Source of the DNA: Rugalucina vietnamica | Taxonomy: Eukaryota; Mollusca; Bivalvia; Lucinida; Lucinidae | Assembly: GCA_964017185.1 (NCBI GenBank) | Contig: OZ024882.1 | Coordinates: 40,211,988 to 40,275,987 of the forward strand | Direction: 5' to 3' | Length of the DNA: 64,000 bases | Shown: positions 12,201-19,875 of the stretch, piece after piece | Layout: the number at the start of each line of letters is the position of its first letter | Numbering within the stretch: position 1 is the stretch's first letter | The notes under the pieces: generated by a model | What the model was told of the DNA's origin: nothing | Databases searched by the model: none | Seen by the model: the letters and a program-made list of their open reading frames with translations, nothing else | Position numbers and translations under genes: made by a program

Positions 12201-14843
12201 ACAACTGGAAATGACATCATAAATTTCTTATTATGTCACTTCCTGTTGAAGAACCATCCAGCAAAACGGATGTCAGATCAGGAATCAGTTATAACAGAAC
12301 TACTACTGTAAATAAACGGAAAAAAAGTAAAAGAAAAACGACAATAGATAAAGTCACAGACAAGAGTCACGGGAAAAAGTTACAGGAAAAAGTAACAGAG
12401 AAAAGTCAAAGAAAACAAAAAACACAGGTAAACAGTCACAAGAAATAAGTCACAGGAAAAAGTCACAAAAATTAAAGAACAAAAGATGATAACATATAAT
12501 CTTTAAATCCATGAAGTAGGATACGATTTACATGTAAAAGTGATAATAATGAGGACCTGTCACAACCAGATAGAGAACGGTCACCCTACTCGTAAAATGG
12601 GATATAACTGAAACAAATAATTTTCAACCCAGTACAGTGAGCATGGTGGTTGAGTGGTAGTAATATTGTGTCTCAAATTTGTAGATAGACGCATTTGATT
12701 TGCCACTTATTTGTATCTTAGCATAACCATACTAAAAGTGATTTTCGACATTGCTCAAACACACTAATATGATATATAAAATAAATCTCTACAAACGTGA
12801 TAGAGCTGGTGCACTTGTGAATGTGATAGAAGTTGTAGATGAGCTTGGTATGGTCGAAGAGGTACTTTGCGTCGTCTGTGTGGTCGGTGTAGACTGGGTG
12901 CTTCTATGTGTCGTAGTTATCGTGGTTGATTGTGGCGTTGATGCGCTTGTCTGCGTCCTAGTCGACGCTGTTTGTGTCGTAGTCAATGTAGTCCGTGTAG
13001 AAGTACTTGTTTGTGTCGAAGTCGTGGGTATGATTGTTGGAGTCGGAGTAGATGTAGAGATGCTTGCTGGAGTCGGAGTCGATGTAGATGTGCTTGTTTG
13101 AGTCGGAGTCAAGGTGGTTGGCGTCGACGTACTTGTTTGAGTTGGAGTCGGTGATGTCTGCGTCATAGTCGGCGTAGGCGAGCTTGTTTGCGTCGTAGTT
13201 TGCGTAGCAATACTAGTTTTATGTGTCGGAGAAGTAGGTGTAGAAATACTAGTCTGCGTTGTACTCGGTATAGTATTTTGCGTCGTAGTTTTCGATGTGA
13301 CTACTGTTGACGACCTTGGTGATGTTGGAATTGGGGAAGAGCTTGCTGGGGTTGGAGTTGTGGACGTGCCTGTTGAGGTTGGGGTTGGTGTTGGCGGTGA
13401 GGTTGTTGTCGACGAGCGTGCGGAGGTTGGAGTTGTTGGTGGTGGTGAGGTAGCTGATGGATCAGTGCTGGAGATCTTATGTGTTGCTGTCACAATAGGC
13501 TTATTCGTTGTTACTGAATAAAAAAATGACAAAATATGTCTGTTTACATCTAGTTGCATCTCTTATTGTAGACTGTTGTTAGTCTAATGGCCGACAAGAA
13601 TTAAAGTACTGATAAGATGTGTATATTAATAAATTAGTGAAATCAAACAACGACAAGGGACTATATATAGCATCGTGTGCCATCTGAATGATGCTCAATG
13701 AAACAAGAAAAGAGCTTACATCCTCAGACTGGTGATCTACAAATAGTGAAATAAAGACTTAAGAATTCAACCGAGAATACGCTCGTATTTAAAAATATAT
13801 TACCAGAAAAAGATGAAAAGTGAAACGCCCATTACTTACCGATTTGGGTAAAATAGGTTTAAAGTACTGTAAGTAGTATGGAAACTATTTCCGTGTACGT
13901 GTACGAAAACGGTAAAGTAGACTGATAGGGAAAGGGAGATTGAAACATGTCCTTGGCTTTTTTTTGTTTTGATTCTAGAGATTTATAAGACTTGTATTAA
14001 ATGGACATTAGCCACTTACATTGGTCTATAAAGGGCACAGTCCCCTGACATGTTTGCAGTTGCATATTTTGCGTAAGAAGGACAAAGCCAATCTGAAACC
14101 ATACAACCAACCAAGTTATGATTTTTAAAGTAGTCTATCATTTCGGTGCTGTGAATAAAAACTTTGGGGAACCAATAACTTATTTTTTTTTACTTTTACT
14201 TTATACAAAATTCTGGTCATTCTTGAAAGATGATTTCCTGATGTCATTGAAAGGATGGTAATATTTTTCATCAAATATTAAATTAGTATTTTATCATCTC
14301 AAAATCATGAATGTCACAAATAACTCATCTGAGTAGAAATATTCTTGATCGACTTAAAAGTTTCGAAATGTATCTGTTTCATGATCAACGATTACCTCAC
14401 TTGCCAATCTCTCTTCAAAATTCTTAGGGTCATTAAAACATTATCTGCTGACCGATTTTCAAAATTTTGCAGGTCCTATTAGAATAAACTAAGATCAAGT
14501 GACATGAAATTAGTTTTCCTTTTGTCCTCTACACAACACTTTTCTTCGAAAACAACTATCGTGTGCAAAATGGTAAACGATAGAACTTCTAAATGACTAT
14601 ATCACTGTGTACCTGATGTTCATTCCCGATTGCTTGATATTTTTTGTCTCCACTAGTTATATTCAGTGCAGGTTTGCAGTCAAACTCATACATAAAGCCA
14701 ATCACGTGACCTTTGTCGCTTGCAGCGTCGAAAATCTTTGTCTCCACCTCGTAAGAGCATAAACAAGAATAGTCTCCCCTTGTTATAGTGATCTGAAGGA
14801 CTAACAGAAGTACTCCAGTCACTGTAAGAGATGCCATGTTCAC
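3288..14843 (-). CDS. mucin-like C-type lectin gene (six exons, 3' end missing)
   Basis: Reconstructed minus-strand gene, exons 14843-14613, 14092-14020, 13513-12797, 11115-11010, 9574-9399 and 3461-3288. Coding from ATG at 14837 gives 490 codons plus one base, with junction phases 0,1,1,2,1 all agreeing. Predicted order: signal peptide (1-21); small Cys-containing SH3b-like domain (about 22-95); Thr/Ser/Pro mucin segment (100-338), expected to be heavily O-glycosylated; long-form C-type lectin domain (346-490) with Cys 346, 366, 383, 456, 472 and 488. The usual WLGL, WxWLSG and NW landmarks are present. The EPN/QPD position reads RYE (445-447) and WND reads WDD (467-469), so calcium-dependent sugar binding is uncertain. 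No membrane segment is seen, so it is probably secreted: an immune or mucus lectin by family analogy. An upstream noncoding exon is implied by the acceptor before exon 1. Confidence 0.85.
3507..3570 (-). repeat. GAGCC-MITE end fragment beside exon 6
   Basis: GAGCCGCCCCATGGGAAAGC plus the CAATCTGCATATG stretch of the GAGCC-MITE, followed by a flank (TTGACTCATATGC on the other strand) that also borders the truncated copy at 8840-9044. The rest of the element is missing. Confidence 0.65.
3915..4625. repeat. cluster of GTCCCTGATGTAAC motifs in both orientations
   Basis: About seven copies of a 13-14 base motif (GTCCCTGATGTAAC and its complement GTTACATCAGGGAC) at about 3920, 4116, 4271, 4286, 4304, 4330 and 4612 inside lectin intron 5. 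Orientation switches within the cluster. No open frame or known element explains it. Confidence 0.6.
4636..5700. repeat. cluster of TGGTCCATATTACCCC motifs in both orientations
   Basis: Eight copies of a 16-base motif, forward or reverse, at about 4640, 4818, 4845, 4863, 5241, 5285, 5662 and 5680. Between copies the DNA is AT-rich and not obviously repeated. It adjoins the GTCCCTGATGTAAC cluster in the same intron. Confidence 0.65.
6090..8702. repeat. 2.6 kb imperfect palindrome in lectin intron 5
   Basis: Left arm about 6090-7155, right arm about 7615-8702, matching in reverse complement over their length (for example ATCCCTGAAACCAA...TTCATGGCTGCCAGTGTG near 6350 and 8420; CCATCCTGTACTACAATAT near 6960 and 7820). 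The ~460 bp centre is AT-rich. Each arm is itself made of degenerate ~180 bp units marked by TTCATGAATATTAATAAAA. No coding capacity was recognised. Confidence 0.85.
8840..9044 (+). mobile_element. GAGCC-MITE copy a (left end lost)
   Basis: Palindromic core GCGAAAACAAAGGCGCAGAT...GATCAGCGCCTTTGTTTTCGC and right end CCACGAGGCGGCTC|ATTT. The left TIR is absent; the sequence starts at CATATGCGAAAAC. Confidence 0.8.
9200..9280 (+). repeat. (CT)n microsatellite
   Basis: About 40 CT units with one CC interruption, about 120 bp from lectin exon 5 in its downstream intron. Confidence 0.95.
9399..9574 (-). CDS. lectin gene exon 5: central part of lectin domain
   Basis: Acceptor GAACATTTCAG, donor TTGTCAG|GTGTGT. 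It encodes SWYEGKRDC (Cys 383), a GGVLFSVQN strand, a helix (KGQQDFIKDML), the V-WLGL strand (415-419) and W-x-WLSG (428-433). These are the conserved core landmarks of C-type lectin domains. It ends one base into the Gly codon completed by exon 6. Confidence 0.9.
10505..10660 (+). repeat. dispersed repeat family C, copy in lectin intron 4
   Basis: ATCCTTTGGAAGCAATAGAA, TTCAAAGGGAG, ATATTGCGCAATTTCGGGTA, TCATCAGTAGCCC and ACCGGCAACGAAAGCC in order. The same order recurs near 43.43, 49.03, 49.23, 49.56, 55.22 and 55.58 kb and in reverse near 37.78 kb, so this is a mobile or formerly mobile family of unknown class. Confidence 0.75.
11010..11115 (-). CDS. lectin gene exon 4: N-terminal part of lectin domain
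   Basis: A 106-base exon starting after CATTTTAAATAG and ending TCAGG|GTAGGT, phase 1 in and phase 2 out. It supplies the first two lectin-domain cysteines: ICPTN (Cys 346), then NHDYIFQHGRFCYEY (Cys 366). Without it the domain would start at the W of exon 5 and lack its first disulfide. The donor is strong, the acceptor tract is weak, and the phase fit with both neighbours supports the call. Confidence 0.75.
11957..12130. mobile_element. foldback MITE (hairpin) in lectin intron 3
   Basis: Ends TTGTAACGAAATAT and ATATTTCGTTACAA. The inner arms GTACTACTTAATGTGGCTCG / CGAGCCACATTAAGTAGTAC are perfect complements, with a short loop. The near-complete palindrome of ~174 bp has no coding capacity. 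Confidence 0.85.
12233..12480 (+). repeat. degenerate AAAAAGTCACAGG repeats
   Basis: Several loose copies of GTCACAGGAAAAAGT and GTCACAAGAAATAA. The Lys/Ser/Thr-rich open frame across it (start 12233) is a reading of this purine-rich repeat inside a lectin intron, not a supported gene. Confidence 0.5.
12797..13513 (-). CDS. lectin gene exon 3: Thr/Ser/Pro mucin segment
   Basis: Begins after TTTTTTATTCAG and encodes about 239 residues, overwhelmingly Thr, Ser and Pro, in degenerate blocks of the type TQTSTSTPT. No Cys and no aromatic core, as expected for a mucin stalk. The 3' edge is uncertain: TCAC|GTTTGT (exon ends 12797) or ACAA|GTGCAC (exon ends 12815). Both leave phase 1, which exon 4 needs. 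The opposite strand is also open (Val/Cys-rich), but that is the mirror of ACN/TCN codons. Confidence 0.8.
14020..14092 (-). CDS. lectin gene exon 2 (73 bp, short)
   Basis: A 73-base exon between a GTATGGTTTCAG acceptor and a consensus donor CAAT|GTAAGTGG. It enters in phase 0 and leaves in phase 1, exactly as exons 1 and 3 require. It encodes I-G-F-V-L-L-T-Q-N-M then a Cys (residue 89) and ends FIDQ, completing the last strand of the SH3b-like domain after exon 1's GNEHQ. Confidence 0.85.
14613..14843 (-). CDS. lectin gene exon 1: start, signal peptide, SH3b-like part 1
   Basis: A TTCTTTCAG acceptor precedes the exon, the ATG lies six bases inside it (14837-14835), and CAG|GTACAC closes it, giving 75 codons in phase 0. 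Residues 4-19 are hydrophobic, with likely cleavage after about residue 21 (TRG). Then come a C-L-C pair (25, 27), V-I-G-F-M-Y-E-F-D-C (45-54), one N-glycosylation site (NIT, 59-61) and GNEHQ at the end. The pattern variable strand / VIG / aromatic-acidic / 'W-or-Y..I' followed by GF-V in exon 2 is like bacterial-type SH3 repeats. That fold assignment is an inference. Confidence 0.85.
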
Positions 14844-14951
14844 CTGAAAGAATGCAATCATTCCCCTTCATAGATTATTGCGCCACTGTCAGTTTTTAGA
14901 GAATAATGATAACCCTTTAATATGAGTTTGAAAATTTCTGATTGGTGCATA

Positions 14952-16802
14952 CGAGGGTGGGTCAGAAAGTTCTGTCATAGGTGTTATATCTTTGTTAATA
15001 GACATGATAGGTTGCTGTATTATACCTTGATTGAAAGGGCTACATTTATCCTTTATAATGATGCCAAACGAATGCACGAAAGAAAGAAATACTTCGAAAC
15101 AGACGCATTGAAAGACACCGGGGTAAAACCAATGTCACTTTTCCTTGAATTTGTGAAAATTATTTAAAGAAAAACGACTTCGAAAAAATATAATCCTTGC
15201 AATATATTTTTCAAACATAGATGAATATATCCTGCAAACATCCAAATTATTCAATTGAATTTAATAGAGTTATTGCAAAATGAAATATTGAGATTGGCTT
15301 GTTGTACATACATTAAAACTACAGTTTAAATTCAAAGGGCATTTATTGACATCTACACGCAGACAAGGGACCTAAAATGCATTAACCATTAATATTGTAA
15401 CATCCTAAGCTGCCCTGTAGTAAACTCATAAAAAAGCAAGCAAATATGATGGTTCAGCGGTGCCAGAAATGCTATAGGGGCATGTATTTTAATGACGTCA
15501 TATATATCGCTTTATTTTAAAGTCAGCATAACCACGGTGGGTAGCCATAACGGCACCTGCGTGATCAAATCGCCTGTTCCGGCTCCTGCGTGATTCGTAA
15601 CGGCACCTACGTGATTTTTGTTTACATTTACAAATACCCACATGCCTTTAAATGGAATTAAAAACATCAAATAATCTGTAAAGGCGTAGAATATATCGCC
15701 TACGGAACTCTTATATGATAATTTTGGTCTTTGTTATGCATCGTGTTGCAGTGTTACGCACTGATTTGGCGGCTGTGACAATTTTTCAGCTGTGATCTCG
15801 GTGTATAGTAGTATAAATTCAGAAAGGCTTATAGTTTTTTGTTCATTCTATCAAGTTATCTTGGGGTTTATTCTAATAAATTGCTTCTTTTGGTTTGCAT
15901 ATATTTCTGGGGCCGGAATAACATGACTTTGTTTAAAAAAGATAAACAAAAATGACAGACGGCTATGGACGATCACGCAGGAGCCGTTCCACCACGTGTT
16001 CTGTAGAAAGCGATTTATTTGCACCGTGTGCGACACATAAAGAATGAGGAAGGTATATCCACAGCGATTTTTGTAGCGTATACTAGAATATTCTTACGTG
16101 TTCTAACCAGTCTGTTCGTCTTCCATTGATATAAAAACTAAAAATTGGTGTTTGTGAAGTCATTTTTCCGGAACAGAATACACACACAATTGAAAAGAAT
16201 CGAATTTATACAGACGGAATTAGTTTTAAAATCAGGATTAGTGCAAAAGTAATTTATCTTATAACTTCCCAGTTCCGTGAACTTTATTTTTTCTTATAAA
16301 CTTGAACATTCCTTCCAGAAAAATGCACTAAGACAAGGTCACTGACCCATTTAAAAGACAAAAATCACTTAGGTGCCGTCACCGAATCACGCAGGAGCCG
16401 TTACGAATCACGCAGGAGCCGGAAAAAGCGATTTGATCACGCAGGTGCCGTTATGGCTACCTACCGTGATAACATCGATAACGGTAATTTTTGTCACACT
16501 GCTTTTCTCAATATACTATTATTTATCACTGTAAAGTTGGAGAAAATTTGATCGGTAGTAATGAAGATATGACGCATGAAACGCACACAATAATATTCAC
16601 AAATTCTAGAAAATGTGCCATTGGTTTTATCCCAGGTGTCTTTCAAGTCATCCATTTCTAAGTATTTATTTCTTTCAGACATTATGTTGGCATCATTATA
16701 AAGAAGAAATGTAGCCCTTTCAATCAAGGTATAATACAGCAATCTATCATGTCTATTAACAAAGTAAAAACACCTATGACACAACTTTCTGACCCACCCT
16801 CG
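14952..16802. mobile_element. mariner-type long-TIR element (non-autonomous), TA target site
   Basis: Both ends begin CGAGGGTGGGTCAGAAAGTT (right end in reverse complement) and are flanked by TA (14950-14951 and 16803-16804). The arms stay similar for about 220 bp inward. This TIR style and TA duplication fit Tc1/mariner elements. No transposase is present. Removing the nested element at 15533-16468 and its duplication leaves about 910 bp. The protein-like frames in the two arms (near 14922-15167 plus, 16494-16784 minus) are the same arm read twice. Confidence 0.85.
15533..16468. mobile_element. nested TIR element with Transib-like ends, ATAAC duplication
   Basis: Starts CACGGTGGGTAGCCATAACG and ends in reverse complement CACGGTAGGTAGCCATAACG; the arms match for ~85 bp, with repeated GGCTCCTGCGTGATTCG blocks. 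It is flanked by ATAAC at 15528-15532 and 16469-16473. A 5-bp duplication together with ends starting CACGGTG fits Transib-type (RAG-related) transposons, whose ends start CAC and resemble the CACAGTG heptamer. No transposase is seen in the 936 bp. The superfamily is an inference. Confidence 0.75.
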
Positions 16803-16945
16803 TATTCAAGTATGGAAGAAAAGATCCTGAACGATCGTAGTTATTAACCGTTATAGATAATTCAGTTTTATGACGGCAAACCTCTGTCATGAGTCTAAGC
16901 ACTACTCGTTTAAGTTCTATAATATTTCCTTTTTACTGGTACATA

Positions 16946-17165
16946 GGTAGGGACCCCCCCCCCCCGCATGAAATAATAAAATAAAATAAAACATGACTGT
17001 ATAGAGATATTAATTTTATATATTAGTTGGTTCTAATGTTAAACAGTATTTCCCTTATACATATAGACGTATAGATAATAACTTGACCCCCCCCCCCCCC
17101 GCATTAAATAATAAAATAAAATATAAAAAAATGACTGTATAGAGATATTAATTTTATATATTAGT
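16946..17165 (+). repeat. direct duplication with C-run and GCATGAAATAATAAAATAAA
   Basis: Two ~80 bp copies (about 16952-17028 and 17087-17165): a run of about 12 C, GCATKAAATAATAAAATAAAA, then ATGACTGTATAGAGATATTA and ATTTTATATATTAGT. They are separated by ~60 bp. Confidence 0.8.
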
Positions 17166-17424
17166 CTAAGTATTTCCCTTATGCAGATTCTCTCAGATTT
17201 ATCCACAGTCTTAGTTTTTCACATACACAGACTTTTAAAACGTATTTTCTTTCATTCAAGTCTTACTTTATTTACCAAATCTTGTTTATTTATTATTCCA
17301 TATTCTAACACACAATGTCACAGTGTCGACACACCTTATCTAATGGCATTTTTCAAGATAAGTTCAGACAGACAAATTTATACATACACTGCATAAATAC
17401 TACTCACTACATGATAAAGAACAC

Positions 17425-18240
17425 ACCTTTTCAGTTCAGAAAAAATCATAACTCGTTACAGACGTATATGTTATAACTTGAATCTTATGCGACAGTCTGC
17501 ATGCTTAGTTTTTAACCCAATCATGGTTGATAACTATGCTGCCTTCTTTAATTGCACGCCGGTGGGTCGGGCGTCAGACTCTATGATGGTCCCGACATAA
17601 AGCTATTCATTTTAGTTGTTTGGGGCCGGAGCTTCTTGTCTGTTGCTTGGCCCACCGGGGTTCAACTTGTGTTTTTCTTTTACTCCGGGTATCAGTAAGT
17701 TATTCAGCGTCCAAGGGTCTCCATCGTCGGGCAGCTTACTGAGTCTGTTGAGTCCTCGTTTTTGATTCATCAAGGTGGTTATCATGATTTATTCGTTTGT
17801 CCTTGTTGATTCATTGACTAGTTAGAGATTCACCACGAGGACCGGACAACTAACTGGATGTCGTGAACCACTGCAGAAGATGAGGGTGAGGTTAGGCGCC
17901 TGTAAAACCGGTTTAACCCCCCCCCCCCCCCCCACCCCCTGTAATTTATATAACTGATCGTTCCAATGCGATACTTCTGTTGTAGTTCTAATTGCTATGT
18001 ATTTTGGAGTCGAATTTTTTGTGCTGTTTGAGCTTATGTGCGTTTTCATATTTTTGGTTCAGTTCGGGTAACTGAGTGGTGAATAGCTGCTCACTCGGCT
18101 TACGACATGTTTTCATGGTATAAGTACTTAAGTGTCATTTTAGTTTCTTTCCCACCTCTAGATTTATGGAGTGGGAATTTCTTTCTGATTGCGCCATTTC
18201 CTGATCATTGCCTATTTGTGCCTTCCTATTTAAAGTCATT
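17425..18240 (+). repeat. dispersed repeat family A, near full-length copy
   Basis: Begins near TTCAGTTCAGAAAAAATCAT and ends near TGATTGCGCCATTTCCTGATC. Landmarks: TGCGACAGTCTGCATGCTTAG, GGTGGGTCGGGCGTCAGACT, GATTCATTGACTAGTTAGAG, GAACCACTGCAGAAGATGAGG, then a C-run. Other copies: 19.7-21.6 (split), 46.19-46.79 and 47.06-47.87 kb (plus), 54.94-55.18 and 62.95-63.53 kb (minus). No long open frame; class unknown. Confidence 0.8.
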
Positions 18241-18280
18241 TTAACTCATTTACGCCTGGCGTCCCTTTTATGGGACATAG

Positions 18281-18347
18281 GCAAACAGCATAGCCCCAGA
18301 TGTGACGCCGCAGAACGCGGCGTCCCATCTGGGGCTATTCTGTTTGC
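18281..18347. repeat. GC-rich perfect hairpin
   Basis: GCAAACAGCATAGCCCCAGA pairs with TCTGGGGCTATTCTGTTTGC, and GACGCCGC with GCGGCGTC, with a 4-base centre; the stem is ~31 bp. It stands out in AT-rich surroundings. It could be a small foldback element or transcribe to a stable hairpin RNA; the sequence does not decide. Confidence 0.8.
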
Positions 18348-18735
18348 TTGGAGGAATTTCATCGAAAAATGAGATAACAATTAGATATTACTCCTAATAC
18401 CCCTAAATATGAAAATGGACTCACCCAGTTGATAAAGATGGGAAAATCCATTCGTCAAATATGGGTTAATTTAGTTAGGATGTAGTAACTTCGGCTTGCT
18501 TGAATAAAGAATATGCTAACAACATATTTGAAATTTTCCAAAACCTACGACTCACCTATTACAGTACTAGCTGTTAAGAAAGAAGTGAGTTTGGAGTTTC
18601 AAGGAAATCTTTAAATCAAAGAAACTGAACTGTGAGATAAAAACATTATTTAGTCTTTCTACATTTGTTTGCCTATGGATAAATTATAGATCCGTGTTTT
18701 GACAAAAACATTGACAACATTTATTCAATTAGCTT

Positions 18736-18768
<33 letters not shown>

Positions 18769-18963
18769 ATGATAAATTGACTAATATGGCGACCTCAGAA
18801 CCCGCAAAATTCTGCAGAAATACAAAATAACGATTTCTGTCAACCGTTGCCTAATACGCTGGTAATGTCGCAAGGGGCGACCAAATTAGGAGTATGCAAA
18901 GTAAAAGTTACGGAATCCTCAAGATATGGACAACATGATCACCACGTTTTATATGTTTTTGTA

Positions 18964-19270
18964 ATACGAGTGGGGTTCAAAAAGTTCGAGGAAAAGTGCT
19001 GCCAAATTTGTAATTGTCATGAGAAATTTACGTTCTCTGTGCATGTTGGCTAGCTCTTAAGCATTTTGGAATCTACCTGGCATACAGGCGTCTAATTGTC
19101 AGTTCTGTGTGTATAATGCGGTGAATTGTGCCGAAACTACAATTCGATAAGTTGTGTATTTCACGAATTCTACTCTTTTCTATCACGACGATCATTTTCG
19201 ACAGTATGACGTTATTTTACGTTACGCTGCGCGAGTCGACATTGACGCATGTCTAGTCGTGAAGAAAGCA
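18964..19270 (+). mobile_element. truncated mariner-like 5' end
   Basis: TACGAGTGGGGTTCAAAAAG followed by TTCGAGGAAAAGTGC is the style of a Tc1/mariner terminal repeat, and the following ~280 bp resemble the leader of such elements. No matching right end was found nearby and no transposase frame is open, so it is a fragment. Confidence 0.45.
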
Positions 19271-19283
19271 TGCATAGATCTAC

Positions 19284-19287
<4 letters not shown>

Positions 19288-19329
<42 letters not shown>
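19288..19329 (+). repeat. poly(T) tract
   Basis: About 40 consecutive T; a similar run lies at about 18738-18766 in the left arm of the composite segment. On the minus strand these could be poly(A) tails of retroposed sequence, but no body was recognised. Confidence 0.9.
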
Positions 19330-19333
<4 letters not shown>

Positions 19334-19734
19334 GTTTGTTTATTGCCGTTTTCTTAATTTCCTTGTTGCCATATGCGCTTTCTGCTCTTATTAGTGTTTC
19401 TTTCTTTTATAGTCCGTTCCAAAAACACGAATACCTTTGGTTTCCTTCGCATTTTAGGCATACCCACTAAAGAATATGGCCGCTTTACGCCCAAATGACG
19501 TCACACACTTTATATGTCGTCATGTGCTCACCGCAAACATATTGAACTTTGCTCATACAAAGTTTGGTGAAAAAAGCACGGTAAACTATCAAATGCAACG
19601 TCATCATTAAACATCGACTTTTTGCAAAAATGAACAAAAGTGGGCCAGTAATCGTGATTTACGGTTTCCATTGCAACCACTGTTAACATTAATTTGCTGT
19701 ATAAGTACAAATCATGTTTGTCTATTATAGTTTA

Positions 19735-19872
19735 ATGAACCACTGCAGAAGCTGAGGGTGAGGTTATGGCCATGTAAAATGTTATGAACCACTGCAGAAG
19801 CTGAGGGTGAGGTTATGGCCATGTAAAATGTTATGAACCACTGCAGAAGGTGAGGGTGAGGTTATGGCCATG
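19735..19872 (+). repeat. three tandem ~47 bp copies from family A
   Basis: GTTATGAACCACTGCAGAAG followed by CTGAGGGTGAGGTTATGGCCATGTAAAAT, three times. Elsewhere (for example 46.4 kb) family A carries this block once, so it expanded here. The third copy is interrupted by the Harbinger-like element. Confidence 0.85.
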
Positions 19873-19875
19873 TAA

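Noticed and set aside
12233-12448. Lys-rich 71-codon frame
   Set aside because: Purine-rich degenerate repeat (GTCACAGGAAAAAGT) inside an intron.
12630-12700. Possible tRNA A box (GGTGGTTGAGTGGTAG)
   Set aside because: No B box within the expected distance.
12751-13521. Plus-strand open frames (Val/Cys/Gly-rich and Gly/Val-rich) opposite the mucin exon
   Set aside because: They are the complement of ACN/TCN-rich codons. The minus-strand frame has matching splice sites and phase.
14922-16784. A pair of similar proteins (FCHRC/MCHRC...RHDRLLYYTLIERATF) on opposite strands
   Set aside because: They are the two TIR arms of one mariner-type element read in opposite directions, not a duplicated gene.
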